This document shows positions 24,694 to 33,009 of a DNA stretch of 64,000 nt, one piece after another (the stretch's first letter is position 1; each line of letters begins with the position of its first letter). A program made the translations under genes and the position numbers. Source of the stretch: Palsa-504 sp963787645 (GTDB lineage Bacteria > Actinomycetota > Actinomycetes > Streptosporangiales > Streptosporangiaceae); assembly GCA_963787645.1 (NCBI GenBank), contig CAWBDS010000013.1, positions 381,261 to 445,260 on the forward strand, read 5' to 3'. Below the pieces are notes generated by a model, which saw nothing but the letters and a program-made list of their open reading frames with translations, was not told the DNA's origin and made no database searches.

Positions 24694-26475
24694 CTAATAG
24701 AAGGCCGCCGCGCACGGGTTGTTGTGTATCGGCCCGATGAACTGCGGGTAACCGTACTTGGCGAACTGGTCGGTCCCGTACTGGGCGTCCTTGCCGTAGG
24801 TGTTGGCGAACAGCCCGTTGGTGACGTTGCCGAACTCGAACGAGCAGGCGCCGCCCGTCCCGACCTGGGTCCAGTAGGGGTAGAACCCGCCCGGTCCCTG
24901 CGGCGGCACCGTGCAGCCGGCCGCGGTGCTGGCCGCGTTGGCGTAGTTGCCGCCGCCGCACTGGTACTCGCTCAGCGCCACGTCGGTCTGGAAGTAGAAC
25001 TGCGAGTACTGGCGTCCGTTGCTGGTCGGGAACGACTCCAGGAAGCTCGACGGATAAATGTTGGGCCTGAGCCCGGTCGGCCACTCGGTCCAGTACGGGG
25101 TCCCGTCGAAGTCGAGGTCGCCGTTCTGGAAGATGGTGTCCTGGCAGCCGGTCAACCGGTCCGGATCGGTTGAGGTTCCGGGTCCGTCGAAGCCCGGATG
25201 AGTGGAGCCCGCGTAGTAGCAGGGCGCCTCACCGGCTTCCGGCGTCTGGCTGTCGGGCGTCCCGACGTTCTCGTACGGGCCGTTGCACTCGTTGTAGACG
25301 GCGTTCGTGTCGCTCGGGTCGAGCGGGTTGGAGGAGAGCTTGTCGCCCAGCGACGTGCACGCCTCCCAGTGGCCGGTCTCGAACTCGGTGCTGATGTCGA
25401 CCTGGTCCGCGCCCCACGGGTTGATGTTGCCGGCCTTGGCCGTGTTGTATTCCGGCTGGAAGTTGAACGGCGTGCCTGAGCAGTCAGCGGCCGAGGTGGT
25501 GTGGAAGCCGTTAGCCGCCGAGGCCTGCATGTAGCCGCTTTGGTGCGTGGTGAGGTCGTCCATGACCACCTCGAAGGCGTGACCACCGCCCGACGCGGGC
25601 GCGTCGTACATGTGGAAGGTGATCCTGTCGCCCGCGTTCATCAGCAGGGTCTCCCTGTTGTTCACGAACGTGCTGGTGTCCGCGTCCTGCGGTGACGGCG
25701 GCCCGGTCGGCACCCCGTCGCGCTGGATGAAGGCGAAGTTGACCGGTTCCTCGCAGTTGGTGTTACAGGACTGGAAGGCCGCGGTGCACTCCAGGCTGTC
25801 GATGGTCAGGGCCGCGCACCAGTGCGTGCCGTCGCAGCTCTCGCTGTCCGCGAACGGCGGGTTGCCCGGCGGGTAGAACTGCATCTCCATGAACGCCGAG
25901 CCACCGCCGAGGCCGCTGACGCAATCCGGGCTGACGCAGGTCGGGGCGTTGCTGTCCGAGTTCGGCGTGCAGGCCGCCTCCGGGAACGAGTTGGGGTCGC
26001 ACAGCGCCATCGAGAACCACGGCGCCGGGGTCAGCTCGAACCAGTTCGACACGTCATGGCCCGGGTTGGCGTCGGTGGGCGCCGCCTTCGGGTCCTTGCC
26101 CAGGGTGAGCGACCAGGACACGTTGCCGCCAGACCCGGGGGTGCTGGACAGGAAGTCGGTGTCGGGCTCGTCGTGCCCGATGTAGTGGCCGTTGTCGTAG
26201 AACCGGCCGCCCCAGGTGTTGGAGTTGGCCTTGCTGGCGCCCCGGATGTCGGTGCAGTTCATCGTGCCCCGCACCGCCTTCTGCCCGGTGGCGCTGAAGC
26301 CGTTGCAGTCCAGCTCGCCCCTAGCGTTCGGCTTGAAGCTGATGCCGCTGGCCGACGCCTTGGCCGCCGGTGCGGCTTGTGCGGGTATGCCGCTCGTCCA
26401 GGCGATGCCGAACAGCAGCCCTACCGCGGTCAGCAGCGGCAGCAGGACTTTCAATCTCGATCCAGGCACCTGCAA
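24694..26475 (-). CDS. Secreted Cys-rich protein of unknown function (paralogue A)
   Basis: A 593-residue protein that I do not recognise. The N-terminus has a signal peptide (RLKVLLPLLTAVGLLFGIAWTSG, AQA cleavage site). The mature part has repeated landmarks: GELDCNGFS, CTDIRGASKANSNTWGGRFYD, HYIGHDEPDTDFLSSTPGSGG, SWSLTLGKDP, SAFMEMQFYPPG, WCAALTIDSLEC, EEPVNFAFIQRDGVPTGPPSP, then FNFQPEYNTAKAGN and a Cys-rich C-terminal third. About 20 Cys suggest disulfides, and the many Asp/Trp/Tyr residues suggest an exported carbohydrate-facing or adhesive protein; both are inference. TTG 26475 is preceded by GAGGGG. A close paralogue is encoded next upstream on the same strand. Confidence 0.75.
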   Translation of the reverse strand: MQVPGSRLKVLLPLLTAVGLLFGIAWTSGIPAQAAPAAKASASGISFKPNARGELDCNGFSATGQKAVRGTMNCTDIRGASKANSNTWGGRFYDNGHYIGHDEPDTDFLSSTPGSGGNVSWSLTLGKDPKAAPTDANPGHDVSNWFELTPAPWFSMALCDPNSFPEAACTPNSDSNAPTCVSPDCVSGLGGGSAFMEMQFYPPGNPPFADSESCDGTHWCAALTIDSLECTAAFQSCNTNCEEPVNFAFIQRDGVPTGPPSPQDADTSTFVNNRETLLMNAGDRITFHMYDAPASGGGHAFEVVMDDLTTHQSGYMQASAANGFHTTSAADCSGTPFNFQPEYNTAKAGNINPWGADQVDISTEFETGHWEACTSLGDKLSSNPLDPSDTNAVYNECNGPYENVGTPDSQTPEAGEAPCYYAGSTHPGFDGPGTSTDPDRLTGCQDTIFQNGDLDFDGTPYWTEWPTGLRPNIYPSSFLESFPTSNGRQYSQFYFQTDVALSEYQCGGGNYANAASTAAGCTVPPQGPGGFYPYWTQVGTGGACSFEFGNVTNGLFANTYGKDAQYGTDQFAKYGYPQFIGPIHNNPCAAAFY

Positions 26476-26497
26476 TCGTCCCCTCGACTTGTAGTCA

Positions 26498-26523
26498 TGT
26501 CGGATTACGGTCAGTATCCGACA
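26498..26523. promoter_or_regulatory. Inverted ATCCGACA repeat upstream of paralogue A
   Basis: tgtcggat (26498-26505) and atccgaca (26516-26523) form 8-bp arms 10 bases apart, starting 23 bases before the TTG start. The same ATCCGAC core is found before paralogue B and before the SpoIIE-type gene. Confidence 0.5.
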
Positions 26524-26642
26524 AATAGCTTCATAGTCCTGTTGGGGCGATTGGCGCCAGTGGCTTCACCAACTTGTGCTGCAAAATCTTGCGATTTGGT
26601 GATTTATCCAGTCGCCGCCGAACGTCTGATGTACCACAAGAA

Positions 26643-26677
26643 AACGGGCCCCCAGCCGTCACGGCTGGGGGCCCGTT
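26643..26677 (-). terminator. Intrinsic terminator after secreted paralogue B
   Basis: A perfect 17-bp stem aacgggcccccagccgt / acggctgggggcccgtt around one base, followed on the minus strand by TTTTCTTGTGG. A strong hairpin with a T-rich tail, 21 bases after the paralogue-B stop. Confidence 0.85.
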
Positions 26678-26697
26678 GCCGAACCGTTAATTCGCTG

Positions 26698-28464
26698 CTA
26701 TGTCGCGCACGGGTTGGTGTACGTCCGGCCGAAGAACTGCGGATAACCGAGCAGGGCGAACTGATCCTTCCCGTACTGCTTGTCCTGGCCGAAGTCGGTC
26801 AGGCCGGCCCCGAGGAGACGTTGCCGAACTCCAGCGCGCAGGCGCCGTGGTGCTGGACCTGGCTCCAGTACGGGTAGAAGTGACCCGGTTCCCGCCGGCG
26901 GGACCGTGCAGCCCTTCGCGCTGCTGCTGGCGTCGGCGTAGTCACCGCCGCCGCACTGGTACTCGCTCAGGGCGACGTCGGTCTGGAAGAAGTACTGCGC
27001 GTACTGGCTGCCGTTCGTGGTCGGGAACTGTTCCACGAACGAGGACGGGAACCGGCTGGTCGGCGTGGGGCCGGTCGGCCATTCCTTCCAGTACGGGGAT
27101 CCGTCGAAGTCCAGGTCGCCGTTCTGGAGCAGGCTGTCCAGGCAGCCGGTCAGCTTGTTCGGCGGCGTGGACGTGCCGGCCCCGTTATAGCCGGGGTGAG
27201 TGGCACCCGCGTAGTAGCACGGCGAGTCGCCGGTCTCGGGCGTGTTGCTGTCCGCCGGGCCCGCGTTCTCGTACGGGCCTTCGCACTCGTTATACATGGG
27301 GCTGTTGTCGTTCGGGTCGAGGGTGTTGGCGATCGGGTCGGCCAGCGAGGTGCAGGCCTCCCAGTGGCCGGTCTCGAACTCGGTGCTGATGTCCTCCAGG
27401 CCCGCGCCCCACGGGCTGATGTTGCCGGCCTTGGCCGTGTTGTATTCCGGCTGGAAGTTGAACGCCGTGCCCGAGCAGTCAGCGCTGGAGGTGGTCATGA
27501 AGCCGTTGGCCCCGGACGCCTGCATGTATCCCGTCTGGTGCGTGGTCAGGTCGTCCATGTACACCTCGAAGGCCTTACCGCGGCCCCTGGGTACCGGCGC
27601 GTCCCACATATGGAACGTGACCTGATCGCCGGGGTTCATGAGCAGCGTCTGCTTGTTCGGCACCTCGGTGGACAGGTCGGCGTCCTGCGGCGACGGGGGC
27701 CCGGTCGGCACCCCGTCCCGCTGGATGAAGGCGAAGTTGACCGGTTCCTCGCAGTCGTTGTTGCAGGACTGGAAGCCCGCGTTGCACTCCAGGCTGTCGA
27801 TGGTCAGGGCCGCGCACCAGTGCTTGTTGTCACAGCTGAGGTTGTCCGCGAACGGTGCCTCACCCGGCGGGTAGAACTGCATCTCCATGAACGCCGACCC
27901 GCCGCCGACGCCGCTGACGCAGGTCGCGTAGAGGCAGGTAGGAGCGTTCGAATCCGATCGCGGCGTGCACGCCGTCAGCGGGTAGGAGTTGGGGTCGCAC
28001 AGGTCCATCGAGAACCAGGGCGCGGGGGTCAGTTCGAACCAGTCCGCGACGTCGTGCCCGGGGTGGGCGGCGGTCGGCGCCGCCTTCGGGTCCTTGCCCA
28101 GGGTGAGCGACCAGGACACGTTGCCGCCCGAGCCGGGCGTGCTGGACAGGAAGTCGGTGTCGGGCTCGTCGTGCCCGATGTAGTGGCCGTTGTCGTAGAA
28201 CCGGCCGCCCCAGGTGTTGGCGTTCGCCTTCTTGCTGCCGCGGACGTCGGTGCAATTGAACAGCCGCAGCGGCTTCTGCACCGGGCTGAACCCGTTGCAG
28301 TCCAGCTCACCCCGCGCGGCCGGGGTGTACTTGGCGGAAGATCCGGCCACGCTGGCCGCGGCCGGTACGCCGCTCGCCCAGGCCACGCCGAACAGCAAAG
28401 TGACCGCGCTCAGCAATCCGAGCAGTCCTCTCGCCCCCCGGCGCGTGTGCAATCGTGCCCTCAT
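26698..28464 (-). CDS. Secreted Cys-rich protein of unknown function (paralogue B) with two compensating frameshifts
   Basis: The tandem paralogue of the preceding entry, about three-quarters identical by eye. Signal peptide: RGLLGLLSAVTLLFGVAWASG, AAA cleavage. The same blocks follow: RGELDCNGFSPV, CTDVRGSKKANANTWGGRFYD, YIGHDEPDTDFLSSTPGSGG, EEPVNFAFIQRDGVP, then the Cys-rich tail. Between about 26808 and 26886 the reading frame gives LLPVLEPGPAPRRLRAGVRQRLLGAG, but a neighbouring frame gives GHFYPYWSQVQHHGACALEFGNV, which matches paralogue A. One extra base at 26884-26886 and one missing at 26808-26811 explain it. ATG 28464 gives MRARLH; TTG 28452 aligns with the start of paralogue A. Confidence 0.72.
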   Translation of the reverse strand: MRARLHTRRGARGLLGLLSAVTLLFGVAWASGVPAAASVAGSSAKYTPAARGELDCNGFSPVQKPLRLFNCTDVRGSKKANANTWGGRFYDNGHYIGHDEPDTDFLSSTPGSGGNVSWSLTLGKDPKAAPTAAHPGHDVADWFELTPAPWFSMDLCDPNSYPLTACTPRSDSNAPTCLYATCVSGVGGGSAFMEMQFYPPGEAPFADNLSCDNKHWCAALTIDSLECNAGFQSCNNDCEEPVNFAFIQRDGVPTGPPSPQDADLSTEVPNKQTLLMNPGDQVTFHMWDAPVPRGRGKAFEVYMDDLTTHQTGYMQASGANGFMTTSSADCSGTAFNFQPEYNTAKAGNISPWGAGLEDISTEFETGHWEACTSLADPIANTLDPNDNSPMYNECEGPYENAGPADSNTPETGDSPCYYAGATHPGYNGAGTSTPPNKLTGCLDSLLQNGDLDFDGSPYWKEWPTGPTPTSRFPSSFVEQFPTTNGSQYAQYFFQTDVALSEYQCGGGDYADASSSAKGCTVPPAGTGSLLPVLEPGPAPRRLRAGVRQRLLGAGLTDFGQDKQYGKDQFALLGYPQFFGRTYTNPCAT

Positions 28465-28785
28465 TCTCGTGCTCCCGTCGGATACCGATAGGTATTGGGA
28501 TAAATTGTTCATAACTCTGTGCACCGGGCCCGGCAAGAGGCCTCGGCAAGCTCGATTAAGTTGTGTTGTCTTCAGGGCCGTCACGTTTACCCCGGCCCGG
28601 GCTGATCGCCCGGACGTCATCCGGCACTATGGCCTCAGAGGCTCTACCTGGCCTGCCACCAGCGTCAAGCATCTGATGCGGCGCGTCGGGCGTCTTGCGA
28701 TCATGCGGTGCGCGGGCATGATGGTATGTCCGCGAATATTGGGTATCCGACGTCCGTCCGCCAGCTACTCCGGATGTAGGTTCCG
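28465..28785. other. 321-base divergent intergenic region with shared promoter elements
   Basis: Between paralogue B (leftward) and the SpoIIE-type gene (rightward). It holds two copies of GTATCCGACG, at 28476-28485 on the minus strand and 28743-28752 on the plus strand, and the near-palindrome ataccgataggtat at 28482-28495. No credible ORF is seen. Confidence 0.7.
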
Positions 28786-30018
28786 ATGACAAGTAACGCC
28801 GAGCTTGACACCGCGGCCGCTGCAACCGGCCGCGATCAGGCCCCTGTCCTGCTGCTCGTTGAGGACGACGACGGTGACGCCCTGCTCGTGGAGGAACTGC
28901 TGCGAGAGGTGGGCGCCTCGGTCCTCGTCCGGCGCGCGCGCTCGCTCGGCCAGGCCACAACCATGGTCTCCGAGGCCGCGTGCGTGCTGCTCGATCTCGG
29001 CCTGCCCGACTCCCAGGGCCTGCAGGGCCTGCGCCAGCTGCTGCGCATCGAGCCCGAAGCGGCCATCGTGGTCCTCACCGGCGAGGCGAACGAGCACCTC
29101 GGCGAGCAGGCGGTCCGGTCCGGTGCCCAGGATTACCTGGTCAAGGGCGAGGTCGCCGGGCACATGCTGCACCGCGTGATCCGCTACGCGGTCGAGCGGC
29201 GCCGGGCCGAGGAGGCGCAGCGGGAACTGCGCGTCGCCCAGGTCCTGGCCCAGGAGAACGCGCGCCTGGAACGCGGCCTGCTGCCCTCGCCGCTGCTGGC
29301 CGACGCGCGGCTGAGTGTATCGTCGCGCTGCCTGGCCGGCGGGCAGCAGCATCTGCTCGGCGGGGACTTCTACGATGTGGTCGAGGCGGCCGACGGCTGG
29401 GTGCACGGCCTCATCGGTGACGTCTGCGGCCGCGGCCCGGCCGAGGCCGCCCTGGGCGTGTGCCTGCGGGTGGCCTGGCGCACGCTGGTGCTGGCCGGGC
29501 GGCCCGCCGACGAGATCCTGGTCACCTTGAACCAGCTGCTCGAGCACGAGCGGCAGGACGACACGATGTTCGCCACCATGTGCATGATCTCGGTGGCCCC
29601 CGGTCGCGCGACGGGCTGGGTGCGGATGGCGGGCCACCTGCCGCCGCTGCTGGTCACCCGGGACGGCGTGCGGGAGCTGCAGACCCCGACGGCGCCTCCG
29701 CTGGGCCTGGGCCGGGTCCAGCACTGGCCGGGGACCCAGGTCGCGCTGGACGGCGGCTGGTCGGTGCTGCTGTACACCGACGGGCTGATCGAGGGCCGGA
29801 TCGGGAAGGGCTCCGAACGGCTGGGCAGCGAAGGCCTGATGGACCTGATCCGGACGGCGCTGCGGGCCGCGGGCAACGGCGAGGCCGGCCCGGCCGGCCC
29901 GGCGGCCGCCGACGACATCCTGCTGGACCGGGTGATCGAGCAGGTCCGCCAGCTCAACGGCGGAGACCTGGACGACGACCTGGCCGTCCTCGCGCTCAGC
30001 TACTCCCCGCACCGATGA
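28786..30018 (+). CDS. Receiver-domain SpoIIE-type PP2C phosphatase
   Basis: A 410-residue fused response regulator and serine phosphatase, of the RsbU/SpoIIE group that dephosphorylates anti-sigma antagonists. The receiver starts PVLLLVEDDDGDALLVEELL; the phosphoacceptor Asp is in CVLLDLGLPDS and the Lys in YLVKGE. A coiled linker (about 125-165, ERRRAEEAQRELRVAQ) leads to the PPM domain: LGGDFYDVVEAADG, IGDVCGRGPAEAA, LLYTDGLIEG and LDDDLAVLALS carry the metal-binding Asp residues. ATG 28786 overlaps nothing upstream; the stop overlaps the histidine-kinase ATG (ATGA). Its partner STAS protein may be at 9234 or elsewhere. Confidence 0.92.
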   Translation: MTSNAELDTAAAATGRDQAPVLLLVEDDDGDALLVEELLREVGASVLVRRARSLGQATTMVSEAACVLLDLGLPDSQGLQGLRQLLRIEPEAAIVVLTGEANEHLGEQAVRSGAQDYLVKGEVAGHMLHRVIRYAVERRRAEEAQRELRVAQVLAQENARLERGLLPSPLLADARLSVSSRCLAGGQQHLLGGDFYDVVEAADGWVHGLIGDVCGRGPAEAALGVCLRVAWRTLVLAGRPADEILVTLNQLLEHERQDDTMFATMCMISVAPGRATGWVRMAGHLPPLLVTRDGVRELQTPTAPPLGLGRVQHWPGTQVALDGGWSVLLYTDGLIEGRIGKGSERLGSEGLMDLIRTALRAAGNGEAGPAGPAAADDILLDRVIEQVRQLNGGDLDDDLAVLALSYSPHR

Positions 30019-31631
30019 GCGGGGTGAAACCGGAGGATGCGCGGCGGCGCTGGCCGCTCAGCCGCATCGTGAGCGTAGCCGTGCTGGCCCTGCTGCTGTT
30101 CTCCCTGGCCGCCGTGGCCGCGGGCGCAACGGCGCTGGTCGGCCTGGGCGACGCGCGAAACCGATTGGTAGGTGTCATCGATCCCGCCACCCTGCAGGCG
30201 CAACTGCTGGACGATGCGCTGGTCAACCAGGAGACCGGCGTCCGCGGTTTCGCGCTCAGCGCCCAGCAGAGCTTCCTGGCTCCCTATACCCAGGGCGCCG
30301 CCACGGAGAAAGCCGCGATCGCCAGCTTGCGCGGGCTGGCGTCTCAGCTGCCGCGGGCCACGACCAGCGACCTCAACAGCGTGATCACCGCGGCGCACTA
30401 CTGGCGGACCCACTACGCGGAACCGACGATCAGCCAGGTGAACCAGGCCAAGAAACCCGTGGTCAGCCCGGATGTCGTCGCCGGCAAGGCGGACTTCGAT
30501 GCGTTGCGGGTCAAGGTGGCCGTGCTCCATGCCGACGTGAGCGGCGCCCGGAGCAGCGCGGTGGCCGCCTTGAACGACGCGGGCAACACCCTGGACGCGG
30601 TGTTCGTGGCCATCGCGATCGGCCTGGCCGTCATCGTCGTCCTGCTCGCGCTGGGCCTGCGCGGCGCCGCGATCCGGCCGCTGCACGGGCTGGCCGCCCA
30701 GGTCCGCCGGGTGGCCGGCGGCGACTTCGCCCACGAGGTCACCGTGCGCGGCCCGCGAGAGGTGACCCATCTGGCCGCCGACGTGAACACCATGCGCGAG
30801 CGCATCTTGCAGGAGCTCTCCGCGACGCAGGACGCCAACGCGATCTTGCAGGAGCACGCCACCGAGCTCCAGCGCTCCAACTCCGAGCTCGAGCAGTTCG
30901 CCTACGTCGCATCGCACGACCTGCAGGAACCGCTGCGCAAGGTGGCCAGTTTCACCCAACTGCTGCAGCGACGGTACGCCGGGCAACTGGACGCCCGGGC
31001 CGACCAGTACATCGAGTTCGCGGTGGACGGCGCCAAGCGCATGCAGGCACTGATCAACGACCTGCTCTCCTACAGCCGGGTCGGCCGGTCCGACCGCGAG
31101 CCGGCCCTGATCTCCAGCGATGCGGCGCTCACCCAGGCGCGGGCCAACCTGGCCGAGCAGATCGAGCAGACCGGCGCCACCATCGAGACCGGCCACCTGC
31201 CGCTGGTCCTGGCTGAGCTGCCGCTGCTGATCGCGGTGTTCCAGAACCTGCTCAGCAACGCGCTGAAGTTCAGCGGCGGCAAGCCACCGCGGGTGGTGAT
31301 CACGGTCCGCCGTGACGAGCCGTTCTGGCTGTTCTCCTTCAGCGACAACGGGATCGGGATCGAGCCGCAGTACGCTGAGCGCATCTTCGTGATCTTCCAG
31401 CGGCTGCACGAGCGCAGCGCCTATGCCGGCACCGGCATCGGCCTGGCCATGACCCGCAAGATCATCGAGTACTTTGGCGGCCGGATCTGGCTCGACACCA
31501 CGTTCACCGATGGCACGCGGTTCTACTTCACCTTGCCGATGCCGCAGGAAACCATGACCCCCGAAGTCGAGGAGCCTTTCGAGGCCTCGCCCGCCGACCA
31601 ACCAGACGAGAAAGCCGATAACCGTGTGTGA
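30015..31631 (+). CDS. Membrane sensor histidine kinase (CHASE3-HAMP-HisKA-HATPase)
   Basis: A 538-residue sensor kinase. One transmembrane helix near residues 20-42, an extracytoplasmic all-helical CHASE3-like region to about 190 (ETGVRGFALSAQQSFLAPY is typical), a second helix near 196-217, then a HAMP linker. The phospho-accepting His is in FAYVASHDLQEPLRKV; NLLSNALKFS, SFSDNGIGIEPQYAERIF and GTGIGLAMTRKIIEYFGG are N, G1 and G2 boxes. It belongs to the phytochrome-like kinase group that lacks its own receiver. ATG 30015 overlaps the previous stop; the response-regulator gene begins before its own stop (31624), so the three are one operon. Confidence 0.93.
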   Translation: MSGVKPEDARRRWPLSRIVSVAVLALLLFSLAAVAAGATALVGLGDARNRLVGVIDPATLQAQLLDDALVNQETGVRGFALSAQQSFLAPYTQGAATEKAAIASLRGLASQLPRATTSDLNSVITAAHYWRTHYAEPTISQVNQAKKPVVSPDVVAGKADFDALRVKVAVLHADVSGARSSAVAALNDAGNTLDAVFVAIAIGLAVIVVLLALGLRGAAIRPLHGLAAQVRRVAGGDFAHEVTVRGPREVTHLAADVNTMRERILQELSATQDANAILQEHATELQRSNSELEQFAYVASHDLQEPLRKVASFTQLLQRRYAGQLDARADQYIEFAVDGAKRMQALINDLLSYSRVGRSDREPALISSDAALTQARANLAEQIEQTGATIETGHLPLVLAELPLLIAVFQNLLSNALKFSGGKPPRVVITVRRDEPFWLFSFSDNGIGIEPQYAERIFVIFQRLHERSAYAGTGIGLAMTRKIIEYFGGRIWLDTTFTDGTRFYFTLPMPQETMTPEVEEPFEASPADQPDEKADNRV

Positions 31632-32061
31632 TGACTCCAGGGTGATAGACGTGCTCCTGGTCGAGGACGACGAAGGCGACGTCCTCATGACCCGGGAAGC
31701 GTTCGAGTACTACAAGATCGGCAACCGCCTGCACGTCGTCTCCGACGGCGACCAGGCCATGCAGTTCCTGCAGCAGGCCGGACCTTATGCCGACGCCCCG
31801 CGCCCCGGGCTGATCCTGCTCGACGTCAACCTGCCCCGCCGCAGCGGCCTGGAGGTGCTCGCCGAGCTCAAGCAGGATCCGGACCTGCTCATGATCCCGG
31901 TGATCATGCTGACCACCTCGCGCGCCGAGGAGGACATCGTGCGCAGCTACTCGCTGCACGCCAACGCGTTCGTCAGCAAGCCGGTCGACTTCGAGCATTT
32001 CATCGACGCGATCCGCCAGATCGACAACTTCTTCCTGACCCTGGTCCGGCTGCCCGTCTGA
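31624..32061 (+). CDS. Single-domain response regulator (Rcp1-like)
   Basis: A 145-residue stand-alone receiver. IDVLLVEDDEGDVLMTREAF carries the acidic pocket, LILLDVNLPRRSGLEVL the phosphoacceptor Asp, VIMLTTSRAEEDIVRSY the conserved Thr/Ser and AFVSKPVDFEHF the Lys. The signature E-D-x-x-x-D-x-x and the long linker before the Asp strand match Rcp1-type receivers that pair with phytochrome-like kinases. GTG 31624 overlaps the kinase stop by eight bases, which argues it is the cognate target. It has no output domain, so phosphate probably passes on, possibly to the SpoIIE phosphatase two genes upstream. Confidence 0.93.
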   Translation: MCDDSRVIDVLLVEDDEGDVLMTREAFEYYKIGNRLHVVSDGDQAMQFLQQAGPYADAPRPGLILLDVNLPRRSGLEVLAELKQDPDLLMIPVIMLTTSRAEEDIVRSYSLHANAFVSKPVDFEHFIDAIRQIDNFFLTLVRLPV

Positions 32062-32102
32062 CCGGCGATACGATCTTAGCGCCGCTAACGAAGGGGAGCC
32101 GA

Positions 32103-32636
32103 TGTACGACGCCTCCCGGAGCCAGCCCGGACGACGCCGCCGCGGCTGCCCGCGCGCAGGGCGGCGGACCGGACGCCCGGCTGGTCGGGGACGTGGCCGG
32201 GGCCGCGGCCTACCTGCGCGGGCTGACCTCCGCCAATGGCAAGATCGGCGTGATCGGCTACTGCTCCGGCGGACGCCAGTCGGTCCTGGCCGCGGTAAGC
32301 CTGCCGCTGGACGCCGCGGTGGACTGCTACGGCGCGTTCGTGGTCGGATCCCCGCCCGAGGGCATGCCGCTGAAGGTCGGCCCCATCAAGCACCTGATCA
32401 AGGACCTGTCCTGCCCGCTCCTCGGCCTGTTCGGCGCGGACGACCAGCACCCGTCCCCGGAACAGGTCGACGAGCTCGAACAGGAGCTGAAGGCCCAGGG
32501 CAAGACGTACGAGTTCCACTCCTACGAGGGCGCCGGGCACGCGTTCTTCTCGGTGAACCGCCCCGCCTACCGCCCCGAAGCCGCCACCGACGGCTGGACC
32601 CGCATCTTCACCTGGTTCAACCGCTACCTGTCCTAG
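32103..32636 (+). pseudogene. Dienelactone hydrolase-family protein, 5' truncated
   Basis: The frame gives SPDDAAAAARAQGGGPDARLVGDVAGAAAYLR, then GKIGVIGYCSGGRQSVLAA, GLFGADDQHPSPEQVDEL and YEGAGHAFFSVNRPAYRPEAATDGW. The Cys-Asp-His triad of dienelactone hydrolases is intact. Relatives have about 80 further N-terminal residues with the first beta-strands and the oxyanion contact; here nothing upstream of 32103 continues them. A ribosome site (AAGGGGAG) and ATG at 32102 exist but lie in the wrong frame. The longest ATG/GTG-initiated ORF in the right frame begins at 32193. Probably non-functional, with a 17-bp tandem repeat array directly after its stop. Confidence 0.75.
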
Positions 32637-32646
32637 CCCGCCCCAG

Positions 32647-32731
32647 CCCGCCCCGCGCCCCAGCCCGCCCCGCGCCCCAGCCCGCCCCGCGCCCCAGCCC
32701 GCCCCGCGCCCCAGGCCGCCCCGCGCCCCAG
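32647..32731. repeat. Five 17-bp tandem repeats (cccgccccgcgccccag)
   Basis: Five consecutive copies, the last with one change, begin 10 bases after the dienelactone hydrolase stop. The unit is purely C/G/A on this strand with pyrimidine-rich runs. No spacers, so it is a minisatellite and not CRISPR. Confidence 0.9.
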
Positions 32732-33009
32732 CCCGCGGAATGCGGTGTAGTCAGGGGCTGCTTTTGGCAGGTCGCGCGGGTTCGCGCCGCGGCTGGGTTA
32801 CTGGTGGTGCTGGCGTTGCCAGGGAACACAGAGTGCTTGGTGGTGCGCTGCTCCCGCGCAGCCGAGGGTGGTGAAACCCGGGTTCCACCACCCTTGGGTG
32901 CCCCTTGGGTGTGGTGGATTACCGGTTCCACTCCGCTCGCGTCGGCCGCGACCGGCTACTCCGGGCCAAATGGATACCCCGGACCCGGGTTCACTTCGTT
33001 TGAACGCGC
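32732..33009. other. Non-coding stretch after the tandem repeats
   Basis: No credible ORF on either strand. Contains a degenerate stem (ccaccacccttggg / ccttgggtgtggtgg, about 32886-32922) that could terminate either neighbour, plus further GC-rich short inverted segments. Confidence 0.5.

Noticed and set aside
32647..32731. Possible CRISPR array
   Set aside because: Repeats are head-to-tail with no unique spacers and no cas genes nearby.
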